Shown: positions 1 through 10,000 of the stretch, in pieces | How the letters are laid out: every line of letters begins with the position of its first letter | Numbering within the stretch: the first letter of the stretch is position 1 | Assembly: GCF_020497125.1 (NCBI RefSeq) | Contig: NC_059076.1 | Location: 11,089,951 to 11,153,950 of the forward strand | Source: Mauremys mutica | Taxonomy: Eukaryota; Chordata; Testudines; Geoemydidae | Direction: 5' to 3' | Length of the DNA stretch: 64,000 nt | The notes under the pieces: model-generated | Database searches by the model: none | Told to the model about the DNA's origin: nothing | Seen by the model: the letters and a program-made list of their open reading frames with translations, nothing else | Translations under genes and position numbers: made by a program

Positions 1-93
1 CAGAAATAAAATTAAATCCAGCAATATTTCCTGTTTCCTCCACATGCTAACACAACATAAGACAGCAGATACAAGCAGAAATAGATTAATTGA

Positions 94-200
94 GCCAGAT
101 TCTGATCTCAGTTGCAGCAAAGTAAATGGAGCATAACTCCATTGGCTGCAGTCAGGATATGCCAATTTACAGCATTGCAGCTGAGATCAGAATCTGTGGC
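94..200. repeat. Quasi-palindromic ancient amniote repeat
   Basis: The ends form an inverted repeat: CCAGATTCTGATCTCAG on the left against CTGAGATCAGAATCTG on the right, around a centre containing AACTCCATTGGCTGCAG. Palindromes of this kind recur through the window (near 10270, 21340, 30490, 31370 and others) and look like remains of an old non-autonomous element. No target duplication is visible. Confidence 0.5.
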
Positions 201-1462
201 ATCAGTCCCACCTGCCATCAAAAATAGAGCTGTCATCAGAGATGGAAAGGAAAAGGAAGTGCTAATGAGTTAAGGCTGCTTATCTCTGTACATCCACAAG
301 GGAAAAGCATCCAGATCTTATCAAGGCCTCCCACCTTTCACACTCCACTCTGTCCGGCCGTTTAATCTGATCTTCTTCATTCCTGTCTTCATGGAGGAGA
401 GCACCCTTTATTTCTCCTCTGATTAGGTGAACCACTTTTTTTGGTTTGTTTTTCTTACTCTGGAGACTCTAATCATTCTGTTACTGTTCTGGTTCTTACA
501 TCTATCCCTGAAAAAGCGTAAGGGGCTAATCACCATCTTTTCAGCCTGGTCTTGACTTTCTTGATTAATATTTTAGACATTATACAAAGCACTTCAAACA
601 GCAAAGGAATAAACACAAACTAGAAGCCCTAGCTGATGAAATATGTGCCGTAATGGTTCATGAAAAAGAAAACTTGCCATATTAATATGACAACATCTAG
701 CTGAACGTATTTGCATGAAAAAATTAAGTACAGCAGAACTGAAAAATTGCATTACGCATTTTAATTCCTCTCTGCAGCACACGTTTTTGAGATATAAATC
801 AATGCTATCTGCAGGATTAAAACAAAAATGAAACATTAATTTGGTGCTAAATGTTTCTTCTAAGTCTTTAATAGCCTTAAGAAGGAAAACACAAACACAC
901 TTCAGTGGCCTCATGTTAAATCATTTATAGAAGGCCTGTTTCTGAATCAGAAATGTTCAGTAGGCTTCAGCTAGTGAGTCAACAGAAGCTAGAGTTCCCT
1001 TTCCTCCATCAATATGGGGACATTCAGTTCACACACACTGCCAAGGAAAAGGTCAAAAGATACCATGGATCCATGTCAAACTACAATCCAAAGAGCTCAG
1101 GACAGTTCAGCCTCATGTTCAAGTGCTAGTTTTAAACTACATACACAAACAGGCAATACCTCTTTCAATCTGTGCCGTTTCAGGAGTCACCGCTTGATGA
1201 TGAACTCCTACGGGGTGTTACTTTTAAAAAAAATAATTACAGCGTGAGAGAAGGGTTCAAAATTTCAGTTACAACAAGAAAACTATCACAAAAAACTTAG
1301 ACACTGGTCCCTTAGGTCCTTCATTTAAAACTATCAAGGGGCACATGGCACGACTCCATATTACTTGATGGTGATAAGTGAGAAGCTAAAATAAGAACCT
1401 GAAACATTTTACCACTGTCGGGGGAGGGGTGCCATATAAGCATCAAGGACAATAAGATGGGA
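201..1462. other. No gene seen; AT-rich unique sequence
   Basis: There are no long open frames with coding character, no recognisable repeat termini and no CpG clustering. The short Met-initiated frames here are low-complexity chance frames. Confidence 0.5.
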
Positions 1463-1635
1463 CAGGGGATCTCAAACTTTTTCAGAGTATGGACCACATC
1501 CCCATAGACACCTCTTATGGACCATCTCCCCTCCCACTGGTGACCATACAAATCTTCCCCATTGATTACCTCCCCTCCCCTCCCACTGGCTGCTGCGTGG
1601 ACCATCTAAGTTCCCACGTAGTGATTATGCCACGT
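1463..1635. mobile_element. hAT-type MITE fragment (left end)
   Basis: It begins CAGGGGATCTCAAACTTTTT, a CAGGGG-type hAT terminus followed by text about a measured surface common to such MITEs. No matching right terminus or 8-bp duplication was found, so this is probably a truncated copy. Confidence 0.4.
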
Positions 1636-2274
1636 TCATGTGGCCACCCGTGACTTGCTTACATGGAAATGTAACATTAGGGAAGTACGGATGTATTTAA
1701 ACTGAGTCTTATGGGATCAGGGTTTAGTCCATTTGGAAAAATAATTCATCACAGTGTCTCTATTCCCACCTCATTGTCTCTCCCTCTCCCATCTGTTCTG
1801 TCCATCTCTCTCTCACCCTACCTACTTTGTCACGTGGTCCCTCTCCCCTCGCCCGCATCCTTTCCTGATGCATGGTTCCCTCCCACCCTGGGCATTCCAT
1901 TTCCATGGACGGGTCTGCTTCCACTCCCACCCCATCCTGCTGGCTCTCAGTCACAGGCCCGGGGTGCAGCCTGCCTTAAATACAAAAGGGCTAATAAATT
2001 ATTATTTTTTCCATATGTTTGGTACATACCCAGAGGGAGCTACAGTTTCCTCCCAAGCTGTAACACACACCATGAGAAAACCTCACATTTATCAGGACAA
2101 TATTCTCAGCCATCCTGTTATCATATACTCCTGCATAGAAACCAAAGGCATTCCACATAACCCAGCAGATTCCTCCCTAAAACCAACCTCCAACTCCCTC
2201 TGGGCCTTGCAACCTGCTTGGAAGGCTAACACACACAGAGTGCCCTGTTAATTTACAGCCAAGCAGCTGCAGCT
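1636..2274. other. No gene seen; pyrimidine-rich stretch
   Basis: Positions 1740-1960 are strongly C+T-rich on the + strand (runs such as TCTCTCCCTCTCCC). This skew accounts for the overlapping Ser/Pro-rich open frames, which are not credible genes. Confidence 0.5.
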
Positions 2275-2357
2275 GGATCACTTCCATGAGTTTCAGATAC
2301 TGGCCGACATGGACCACTGTTCTGATCTGGTAAAGCAATTACTATGTTCTTAGGCTC
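2275..2357 (+). mobile_element. CR1-like LINE 3' tail fragment
   Basis: The text TTCTGATCTGGTAAAGCAAT followed by TACTATGTTCTTA resembles the 3' end of old CR1-type elements that close with a short G/A-TTCTTATG repeat. It is short and diverged, so family placement is tentative. Confidence 0.35.
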
Positions 2358-2935
2358 CCACTCGCCTCCCTCTGCACCGTGTATACTCAGTCAACTGTGC
2401 CAGCAGCAATCCTGCAGCAGATCTTGGTCATCCATGGTAAGTGAGGGCCCTCGCCTCCACTGGAGATCTGTGGGGTTGGAGCCCCATGGGATGTAGGGTG
2501 CAGGGTGGGTTGGAGCAGGGCACCAGACATTCCTCTCCCCATTGTCCCTTGCTGAACCTGAGGATATCTGAGTCATGATTGAGTTGGGAGTGGTTCCACT
2601 CTCTGCGGCTGACATGTCACGATCCATTCAAGCTTATAAAGGGGCCACAAGGAATAAGGAGCATAGGGATGACAACGAGAGGCCAGTTCTGCACATGCCA
2701 GCTTGGGACTCTCCTTTCCTACTGATCCCTAGGATCTAACCTCTCCCACCCAACCCCATCTTCTCCTGCCTAAGATGGAAGAGCTGGTGACAAAGGAAGC
2801 TCCACGGGAACTCTTGCACCCCAGCCATTCCTGAGGTTCTCTCCATTGCAAAGGAGGATCCAGTCCAAGCTCACATCCCTTGCTTTGAACATTTGAAAGC
2901 CGCAGAGATAACCCACATGTTCATACCCACCCTAG
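2358..2935. other. No gene or repeat recognised
   Basis: Mixed-composition sequence without an exon-like open frame or identifiable element ends. Confidence 0.45.
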
Positions 2936-3022
2936 AGTGAGGCAAATTCTGCCCTGAGTTATAGCAATGCAGCCACAGTGACTCCAGAGAGCTTGCACTG
3001 ATGCAAATGAGAGCAGAATTTG
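2936..3022. repeat. Diverged palindromic repeat
   Basis: AAATTCTGCCCTGAGTTAT near the left edge is matched in inverted form by GAGAGCAGAATTTGGG at the right. It belongs to the same class of small palindromic repeats as 94-200. Confidence 0.4.
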
Positions 3023-3990
3023 GGTACTTGTGAATTCCTGCACTCGAAACAAACAGCAAACCCATTCCCTCCCCACAGTTCTGTGCTTTCAGGCATATAA
3101 CATAGGGCAATCTCTGTCATTTCCTTAGGAGCTGGCTACCGATCGATAGCCTCCAGCTCAACACCGGCAAGAGGCAAGCACTGCTTCCTAGAGCAGCACT
3201 TCTCTCAGGCAAACTGCTCCTTTCTCCTTTGGGATTGGGATTGCCATTCTGTGCATTAATTCCAGTTTGGGACACTGTGAACACTGTTATGAGGACAGTG
3301 TACATCACTTCCAGAACATCACACTAGGGAAGGCACGTGACAATCCTACGTCTCGCAATTATTGTTAAATGGCCAGCAGTGTCTTCCAAATAAGGTGTGG
3401 GTATCCCCAAATCATTCTTTCATTAGTTCTTAGTGACTTCACTGTAAGGCAATTTAGTCTGGCATTCCTCTGTCTCTTGAGAGTCATTTGAAAATGGCCT
3501 GGACCTTGGTTACCCTACCAGGTGTACCACCTATTCCTGCTACCAGCAACATAGCTCTAATGTCACTTTCACTGACCATGTCTTCCAGAATCAAAAGCAA
3601 AAATGTACCTTTTCAGCCATCTGCAAACTTGCCTCCAGCTACTGTATTAGAAAGTTTAAAGAACGGGAAATCTGTCCAAGCAGATTCTCCTCCAGGGTTG
3701 TATACCCTGTGCAACCTCACTGGGGTTAGATGAGGGGAAATCTTTATTGAAAAAAAGAATAATGCATAGTCTCCTGCACTGCAGAAGCCTGTGGAAGTGA
3801 TAACACAATTGTTTCTGTGTGCTCTCATTGGCTGCAGCAATGCATAGGCATAGCCGCATGGAGGTTGCTTTGCCACTCCGCTATTCAGTCAGATGCCAAT
3901 GTGCAGCGCTGTCGTGTTTTGCCATTTTTATCATGAGGTTAAGGAGAGTTAATGCTATTCTTAAAGCCCCAGTTCTTAGGTCATGTGATT
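3023..3990. other. No gene seen
   Basis: Unique-looking sequence. Overlapping short frames around 3490-3880 on both strands have no recognisable domain and lack credible splice context. Confidence 0.4.
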
Positions 3991-4175
3991 ATGTGAGAAT
4001 CTCAACTTTTTTTTTTTTTTAAAGAGAGATTCTATCCCTCCTGGTTTGGGAGAAAAACTTCAAAATAGGCTCAAAAACTAGGCGGCAAATAAAAAGAACC
4101 TGACATTTATCCTACGTATACATCTCATGATTTGGGGGTCCTGACTCATCATTTTTTAATGTTGGGGTTGGGGGC
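3991..4175 (-). repeat. Interspersed 'atcatgag' repeat, inverted copy
   Basis: It shares ATCTCATGATTTGGGG, a poly-T block and a GATTCTATC-type segment with copies at 11765-12045, 38270-38565 and 40530-40815. The family carries repeated ATCATGAG words and a conserved block around GCAACCATGAG. I do not recognise a named family. Confidence 0.4.
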
Positions 4176-4659
4176 CATTTCCCCTCTACAAGGAAGTGTG
4201 CTGCCAAAGCTGGAAAACACTCTGGATAGCAGTAATGTCCCATGTGTGGTTTCTAGGCACTGCGGAGGTGATGGATGGAAGCGTGGTGGCCAATCACAGG
4301 GTTGCAAGGCTGCCAGGATCGCAAGGAGCACAGATGCAGTTGGCTTGAAGATCTGCAGGATAAACAGGGCCATCCTACGTAGATTCCGAGTCAAGGTGAA
4401 AACACGTTGGCCACCTCTCCCTTCCATTTCTGAGCTACCACTCGCTCACTGGTCACTAGCCCAGTTCAGAACAACTTAGGCATGTACTTAGCTTTAAGCA
4501 CATAGATCCCATTTATATCGATGGGACTGCTCGTGCTTAAAGTTAAACTTCTGTGGAAGGGTTCTGCTAAACAGGACTAGCCACGGGGACTAATGGCTTC
4601 CTTAAAGATACAGATCTACAGCAGCCTGAGGTCGAGCCGGAACAACTTGGCACTGGAAG
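4176..4659. other. No gene seen
   Basis: Contains one short diverged palindrome-like block near 4495-4570 (the words TTTAAGCACATAGATCCC and GTGCTTAAAGTTAAACTT). Otherwise nothing recognised. Confidence 0.4.
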
Positions 4660-4795
4660 GGGAGTATATTGTGTCCAGCACCACATTTCAGGAAGGATGT
4701 GGACAAATTGGAAAAAGTCCAGAGAAGAGCAACAAAAATGATGAGAGGTCTAGAAAACATGAGCTCTGAGGGAAGATTGAAAAAAAATGAGTTTG
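4660..4795 (+). mobile_element. CR1 LINE fragment (end of ORF2)
   Basis: AAAAAGTCCAGAGAAGAGCA followed by ACAAAAATGATGAGAGG is the CR1 segment that encodes the region just after the reverse transcriptase. The same segment is found at 36605-36640 and 50975-51010. It is short, frameshifted and non-functional. Confidence 0.7.
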
Positions 4796-5045
4796 GTGGG
4801 GTCAGACAATAATTATGTAATGACAGCAGATACTAAGATCCACAATGTTAATGCTTTATAACCATTAAAACACCAATTGTCAAAACCACATGTAAACAGA
4901 TCTACAGAGTTTATATGAAGTATATAAAGAGTTTCTGGAGCTGCCTATCTGTGTGTGCAAAGTGAAATCAACATCTACTGGTTAAAATCGAATCCTTTCA
5001 ACCCTAAAGTCGATCAGCTTCCAAACATTTTTTCCAAGGTCTGAT
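4796..5045 (+). repeat. Dispersed repeat of unknown family, copy A
   Basis: Clearly homologous to 55282-55610. Shared words include GGGGTCAGAC, ATGACAG, GCTTTATAACCATT, GTGAAATCAACAT and GAATCCTT, in the same order. No termini or coding frame are visible. It abuts the CR1 fragment on the left and lies 130 bp from the Harbinger element on the right. Confidence 0.6.
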
Positions 5046-5176
5046 ATTGAGGAAAAAACTTTAGAACTCAGGAATTAACTTTCTTATCTTTTCTTGCTGA
5101 CAACTCTTAGTTAAGGCAAAGGGACACAATGCACAAAAGGCATACAGTAAAGAAAGGACCTAACCAATTTTTTGAC

Positions 5177-5179
5177 TTA
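5177..5179. repeat. Harbinger target-site duplication (left), TTA
   Basis: TTA immediately precedes the left terminus and is repeated at 10015-10017. PIF/Harbinger elements duplicate a 3-bp TWA target, so this fixes the element boundary. Confidence 0.85.
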
Positions 5180-5193
5180 GGCCTTGTCTACAC
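5180..5193 (+). repeat. Harbinger left terminal inverted repeat
   Basis: GGCCTTGTCTACAC. It pairs with 10001-10014 with one mismatch at the sixth base. The same terminus, slightly varied, occurs on MITEs elsewhere in the window. Confidence 0.9.
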
Positions 5194-5204
5194 TACAAGA
5201 CTAT

Positions 5205-5256
5205 TTCGAATCTACTTAAGTCGAATTTGTGGATTCGACCTTATGAAGTCGAATTT
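5205..5256. promoter_or_regulatory. Left subterminal cluster of TCGA-centred motifs
   Basis: Four TCGA-centred words occur within about 50 bp: TTCGAA at 5205, TCGAAT at 5221, ATTCGA at 5233 and TCGAAT at 5249. A similar cluster lies inside the right end. In Harbinger systems the Myb-like protein is thought to bind subterminal sites and recruit the transposase, so these are candidate binding sites. That role is inference. Confidence 0.5.
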
Positions 5257-5325
5257 GTGTATCCACAGTAAATACACTAATTAGAATTTCTGAGTCCACA
5301 GTAACGGGGCTGGCGTCGACTTTGG

Positions 5326-5356
5326 AAGCGGTGCACTGTGGGAAGCTATCCCACAG
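5326..5356. repeat. Short palindrome shared by both element ends
   Basis: CTGTGGGAAGCTATCCCACAG is nearly self-complementary. The same core, GTGCACTGTGGGA, recurs in the same orientation near 9781 inside the right end. It could be a protein-binding site in the transposase promoter region. Confidence 0.4.
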
Positions 5357-5556
5357 TTCCCGCAGTCCCCGCTGCCCATTGGAATGCTGGGTAGAGCTCC
5401 CAATGCCTCCTGGGGGAAAAATGTGTCGAGGGTGCTTTTGGGTAATTGTTGTCATTGAACCGTCAATCACGCCCTCCCTCCCTGAAAGCTCCGGCGGGAA
5501 ATCTGTTCGCGCCCTTCTCTTGTCAGTTACAGCGCGTACGCCACAGCACTGCGAGC

Positions 5557-6839
5557 ATGGAGCCCGCTGCGATCATCGCTGCACTTATGGCCGTTGTCAA
5601 CTCCTCGCACCTTATCGTCCACCTCTTCCACAGTCAGCTGCTGAGAAATCGGGCAAGGAGGCTCCGGCAGCGCGGTGAGGACAGGAATTCACAGAGTGGC
5701 GCAGACCTCTCACAAAGCAGGGTACGCCGCGCCGTGGAGATCATGGTGGCAATGGGTCAAGTTCATGGTGTGGAATGGCGATTCGGGGCCTGGGAAACAA
5801 GCACAGACTGGTGTGACCGCATAGTGCTGCAGGTCTGGGATGAATCACAGTGGCTGCGAAACTTCAGGATGCGTAAGGGCACTTTCCTTGAACTCTGTGA
5901 CTTGCTGTCCCCTGCCCTGAAGCGCCAGGACACCCAGATGCGAGCAGCCCTGAGTGTGCAGAAGCGAGTGGCCATAGCCCTCTGGAAACTTGCAACGCCA
6001 GACAGCTACCGGTCAGTAGCGAACCACTTTGGCGTGGGCAAATCTACCGTGGGGGTTGCTGTGATTGAAGTAGCCCACGCAATCGTTGAGCAACTTCTCT
6101 CAAAGGTAGTGACTCTCGGAAACGTCCAGGACATCATAGATGGCTTCGCCGCGATGGGATTCCCAAACTGCGGTGGGGCTATAGATGGGACTCACATCCC
6201 TATCCTGGCACCAGCCCACCAGGCCAGAGAGTACATTAACCGAAAGGCTACTTTTCAATGGTGCTGCAAGCACTGGTAGACCATAGGGGACGTTTTACCA
6301 ACATCTTCGTTGGGTGGGCGGGCAAGGTTCATGACGCGCATGTGTTCAGGAACTCTGGTCTGTTTAGACGCCTCCAGGCAGGTACTTTCTTCCCAGACCA
6401 CAAGATAATGGTTGGGGATGTGCAGATGCCTACAGTGATCCTCGGGGACCCAGCCTACCCGCTAATGCCCTGGCTCATGAAGCCCTATACAGGCGCCTTG
6501 GACACTGACAAGGAACTTTTCAACTACCGGCTGAGCAAGTGCAGAATGGTGGTGGAGTGTGCTTTCGGACGTCTCAAGGGGAGATGGCGGAGCTTACTGA
6601 CTCGCTCGGACATCAGCGAAAAGAATATCCCCGTAGTTATTGCTGCTTGCTGTGTGCTACACAATCTCTGTGAGAGCAAGGGCGAGACCTTTTTGTCCGG
6701 ATGGGAGGTTGAGGCAAATCGCCTGGCTGCAGTTTACGCTCAGCCAGACACCCGTGCCGAGAGAATATCCCAGCGGGAAGCGCTGTGTATCCGGGAGGCT
6801 TTGAAAGCAAGTTTCCTCGGAGAGCAGGGTAACCTATGA
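5557..6839 (+). pseudogene. HARBI1-like Harbinger transposase, one frameshift
   Basis: This is a DDE-superfamily nuclease of the HARBI1 / DDE_Tnp_4 type, which cuts and joins the transposon ends. I chose the ATG at 5557 (start MEPAAIIAALMAV); the same frame stays open upstream to 5446, but the extension has no conserved character. A helix-turn-helix-like segment (YRSVANHFGVGKSTVG) lies near residues 150-170. The acidic triad is visible: Asp in AIDGTHIP (codon 6184), Asp in LGDPAYP (codon 6447) and Glu in VECAFGRLKGRW (codon 6555). The last two are 36 residues apart, i.e. D35E spacing. A 1-bp loss in the A run at 6243-6245 shifts the frame, so the first frame ends at 6279 and the rest continues in the next frame from about 6248. 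Without that lesion the length would be about 425 residues, normal for the family. All catalytic residues are intact. Confidence 0.9.
6243..6245 (+). other. Frameshift site in the transposase
   Basis: The frame changes in this AAA run. Upstream the first frame ends in TFQWCCKHW and stops; downstream the next frame reads SMVLQALVDHRG, a normal continuation of the fold. A single-base homopolymer contraction is the simplest cause, though an assembly error cannot be excluded. Confidence 0.8.
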
Positions 6840-6983
6840 CTCTCCACTTGCTTTCAAGAGAAACTGACCCTGGGCCTGTGTCTGTATGTGTCGATTTTGA
6901 TCTGCGGTTACATACCCCATTCTCCAAGTTTCCCCCACTTCCAAAGCACGTTTTAAAGCAAATTAATTGTAACACTCATTATT

Positions 6984-6989
6984 AATAAA
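6984..6989 (+). promoter_or_regulatory. Polyadenylation signal of the transposase gene
   Basis: AATAAA lies about 145 bp past the transposase stop codon, before a T-rich stretch. It is the likely 3' end signal of the + strand transcript. Confidence 0.65.
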
Positions 6990-7148
6990 TCTTTGTTTTA
7001 CTTTGCATTTCTGTTCAGGTGTTGAAACATGGACGCATACTGTGCTGGGCACGGTGTGCACTGATGTACAGACCGCTTGTTCCATAGAGGAATGACATCC
7101 TCCTGCTCCTACATAGGTCTCTGGGGTGGGGGACGGTTGCAAGTGGTT

Positions 7149-7203
7149 GTGCAGGAAGGGGAGGGTTTGCAGGAAGGGGTGGGTTTGCAGGAAGGGGCGA
7201 GTG
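7149..7203. repeat. Short G-rich tandem repeat inside Harbinger
   Basis: Three imperfect copies of a roughly 18-bp unit, GGGTTTGCAGGAAGGGG, lie in the convergent intergenic space. The local G richness (7120-7290) explains the Pro-rich frame seen on the opposite strand. Confidence 0.6.
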
Positions 7204-7648
7204 GTGCCTTCTTTGGATAGGGGTTTGGATGACGGCAGTGGGCTGCGGGTTTGGGCGTAGGAAGGGGTGAGGGGTGTGGGGGAAGGGTGAGTATCTGTCC
7301 GTGAATGAGGGCTCTTGTTGGGGCTCAGGGCAGCGGAGAGGCTCGTTGCTACGGTGGAAGTGCATGGTAAGGGCAGCGTGCCTTAACATTAAGGGGGTGG
7401 CAGGCGCTAGGACCCTGGACAAGCATACACATCACAGAATGACCCGGGGCAGCATACACCACACAGAGTGACCCTGGTGCCTACTGACTGCAGTGTGTGT
7501 GTGCCCTGCAGTTGATCATGCCCCCAAGTCTGTACCCTGGTAATGTAGGCTATACCGCGCAATTATAAATCCCCTCCCCACCCCCATACACAAAAAAATC
7601 CTCTGACACGAAAGACGTGACCGAAACAGTGAATAACAGCAAACAGCT

Positions 7649-7654
7649 TTTAAT
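7649..7654 (-). promoter_or_regulatory. Polyadenylation signal of the Myb-like gene
   Basis: TTTAAT on the + strand is ATTAAA on the coding strand, about 110 bp past the stop codon at 7762. The two transposon genes are therefore convergent, with about 660 bp between their signals. Confidence 0.5.
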
Positions 7655-8656
7655 AATCTAATACACAGTGGGGGGATGAAACTTGGATTTGGGACTGGGT
7701 GAGCCTGTAAGGGAAGCACTTCTACAAATTTATAGCGTGAGAGGTGTGTGGTACGTTAGCGCTATGCAGTGGTGCAGTGACAGTTCTCACGGCCCCTACC
7801 GCCCCTCCGTCTTGTACTTTTGGGTGAGGGGGGGGCAGGACTTCTTGGCGGGGGAGGGCGGTTGCAGATACACTGCAGGGGGGCTCTGTCCTCCTGCCTG
7901 CGGTCCTGCAGAACATCAACAAGGCGCCGGAGCGTGTCCGTTTGCTCCCTCATTAGCCCAAGCAGCGTTTGAGTCGCCTGCTGGTCTTCCTGCCGCCAGC
8001 TATCCTCCCGTTCGATGTGTGTGCGATGCTGTTGACATAGGGTCTCCCTCCACTGTCTCTGCTCTGCCGCCTCGGCTCTGGAGCAGGCCATCAGTTCCGC
8101 GAACATCTCGTCCCTAGTCTTTTTCTTTCGCCGCCTAATCTGCGCCAGCCTCTGCGAGGGGGATGCCGGGGCAGTCCGGGAAAGAGCCGAAGCTGTGTGA
8201 TGGGAAAAGTAACTGATTTCCTTGAACAGATACATGTTTGCGAACAGTGAACACAGTCTAGTCAGTTTCTCTGAACAAGACCATACAGGGCAACAAGTCT
8301 CACGAGATCTCAGGACAAGTTTGAGATTTCGGAATACGCTCTCATTGGCTGCGGCATTGCACAGGAGAGCGGACAAGTGGGGAGAGACAGCTGAATCCGT
8401 CTAGCAGACAGTCCTGGTAAGCCTTACAGTACATTCTGCTTATCAGTTAATGGATAGCTGTGCCCTCCCGCTAAAGGCAATCTGGAAATCATATACTCTG
8501 ACCCTTTTCCAGCCACTCCCGCCAGTGCACGGGAAAGATCAATGTATGCTTTTCCTATGTGGCCTACAACACGCGGCTGTTAAGCGAGGGTCATTGTTAT
8601 GCAAAGTAAAATTCAACCATTCACAACAGTAACAATACACTAATTGCCCTAATTAG

Positions 8657-8960
8657 ATGCAGCATTTCATGAACGAGATCACCCTGAGGCGGGTCCCTCG
8701 GAGTCACAAAGAGCGGATGCTAAGGGAAGCCCTGCAGAGACCAGGACCATATGCGGCCATGCTTGTGGAGGCGATGATTCCCATCTACATAAGGATGTCC
8801 TGGCGCGGAAGAGTGTGCTTCCCAACAAGCACCCAACAAGGCACCTCTCCCCAGGAACCTCCTGCGGAGGCTTTTCGAGGACCTGTATGAGACCTTTGTT
8901 GAATTGTCCCTGGAGGATTATTGTTCAATCCCTATATGTGTGGACCTACTTTTCATATAG
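8657..8960 (+). pseudogene. Possible third Harbinger open frame, frameshifted
   Basis: Three frame segments follow one another with coding-like character. The first begins at the ATG at 8657 and includes KERMLREALQRPGPYAAMLV; the second is DVLARKSVLPNKH near 8793-8831; the third (8856-8960) includes RRLFEDLYETFVELSLEDY and ends at TAG 8958-8960. Two single-base shifts, near 8780-8793 and 8850-8856, would separate them. The composition is leucine- and glutamate-rich, so probably helical. An AATAAA at 9019-9024 follows. A possible donor (CCTG|GTAAGC at 8417) and acceptor (CCCTAATTAG at 8656) lie upstream. I know no function for it, and it could be chance or a captured fragment. Confidence 0.4.
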
Positions 8961-9018
8961 TTTTTCATTGAAAATTTTATATATAGTATTTCTATTTTTT
9001 TATACCTGTTTTATAAAA

Positions 9019-9024
9019 AATAAA
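9019..9024 (+). promoter_or_regulatory. AATAAA downstream of the possible third frame
   Basis: A canonical hexamer on the + strand in a T/A-rich stretch, 59 bp after the stop of the 8657-8960 frame. It supports a + strand transcript there, but AT-rich context makes chance plausible. Confidence 0.35.
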
Positions 9025-9840
9025 TGTTTACATGTTTCTAGCACTTACCGCCTGATCCTTCCCCTGATTCAGAGTCCGGGTTAACGGCCGGGGAGGGTTG
9101 GTAGGGGATCTCTGTGAGGGTGATGAAGAGATCCTGGCTGTCAGGGAAAGCAGTATTGTGTTCGCTGTCGCCTGCGCCGTCCTCCACAGACCCTTCCTCC
9201 TCTTCCCCATCGGTGAACATCGAGGAGGAACTGTCCAGGTTCACAATGCCATCCACTGAGTCCACGGTCACTGGTGGGGCAGTGGTGGCAGACCCACCTA
9301 GAATGGCATGCAGTGCCTCGTAGAAGCGGCATGTCTGGGGCTAGGCTCCGGAGCGTCCGTTGCCGCTCTGACTTTTTGGTAGCCTTGTCTCAGGTCCTTG
9401 ATTTTCACGCGGCACTGCATTGCATCCCGGCTGTATCCTTTCTCTATCGTTGCTTTGGAGACCTTCTCGAAGGTCTTTGCATTCCGCTTGCTGGAGCGCA
9501 GCTCCGACAGCACAGACTCCTCGCCCCACACACCGATCAGATCCAGGACTTCCCGGTCTGTCCATGCTGGGGACCTCTTTCTATTCTTGAATTGGCCGGA
9601 CTCCTCTGCTGGAGAGCTCTGCATCGTTGCAGGTGCTGCGGAGCTCGCCCCGATGTCCAGCCAGGACGTCAGATTCAAAGTGCCCAGACAGGAAAAGGAA
9701 TTCAAATTTTCCCGGGTCATTTCCTGTGTGGCTGGTCAGAGAATCCAAGCTCGGACTGCTGTCCAGAGCGTCAACAGAGTGGTGCACTGTGGGATAGCTC
9801 CCGGAGCTACTAAGTTCGATTTGCATCCACACCTAGCCTA

Positions 9841-9990
9841 ATTCGAGCTAGCCATGTCGAATTTAGCGTTACTCCACCTGTCGGGGTGGAGTACCGAATT
9901 CGAACTAAAGAGCCCTCTAGTTCGAATTAAATGGCTTCCTGGTGTGGACGGTTGAGCGGTTAGTTCGAATTAACGCTGCTAAATTCGATT
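9841..9990. promoter_or_regulatory. Right subterminal cluster of TCGA-centred motifs
   Basis: At least six TCGA words occur: ATTCGA at 9841, TCGAAT near 9858, ATTCGAA near 9897, GTTCGAA near 9921, GTTCGAA near 9963 and ATTCGA near 9983. They mirror the left cluster (5205-5256). Shared subterminal sites fit binding by the element's own Myb-like protein. Confidence 0.5.
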
Positions 9991-10000
9991 TAAAGTCCTA

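Larger units (their letters stand above)
8193..9048 (-). other. Intron of the Myb-like gene
   Basis: The 856-bp intron begins GTAAGTGC on the coding strand at 9048 and ends TTTTCCCATCACACAG at 8193. Both splice sites fit consensus, and phase is kept between GGC-G and CT-TCG. It contains a coding-like frame on the opposite strand (8657-8960). Confidence 0.8.
7762..9624 (-). pseudogene. Harbinger Myb/SANT-like DNA-binding protein, two exons, disabled
   Basis: This is the accessory protein of vertebrate Harbinger elements, which binds DNA and partners the transposase. The ATG at 9624 (start MQSSPAEESGQF) opens exon 1 (9624-9049). It holds a Myb/SANT-like trihelix domain (PAWTDREVLDLIGVWGEES through AMQCRVKIKDLRQGYQKVR) with its spaced tryptophans, then an acidic stretch (DGEEEEGSVEDG). 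The intron is 9048-8193, with donor G|GTAAGT and acceptor CACACAG|CT. The joined codon GCT keeps the frame. Exon 2 (8192-7762) encodes a basic start (RRRKKKTRDEMFAELM), a probable coiled coil and a basic tail. Lesions: a 1-bp loss near 9358-9362, and an in-frame TAG at 9343-9341 where a glutamate codon would need one base change. Related vertebrate proteins are usually annotated as Myb/SANT-like DNA-binding or MSANTD family. Confidence 0.88.

Noticed and set aside
3820..3870. Similarity of CTCATTGGCTGC near 3822 to text in Harbinger near 8341
   Set aside because: The match is short and no surrounding homology was seen. An inverted CCAAT box word alone is not evidence of a shared element.
7683..8117. 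144-codon + strand frame in Harbinger
   Set aside because: It is antisense to exon 2 of the Myb-like gene, a shadow frame.
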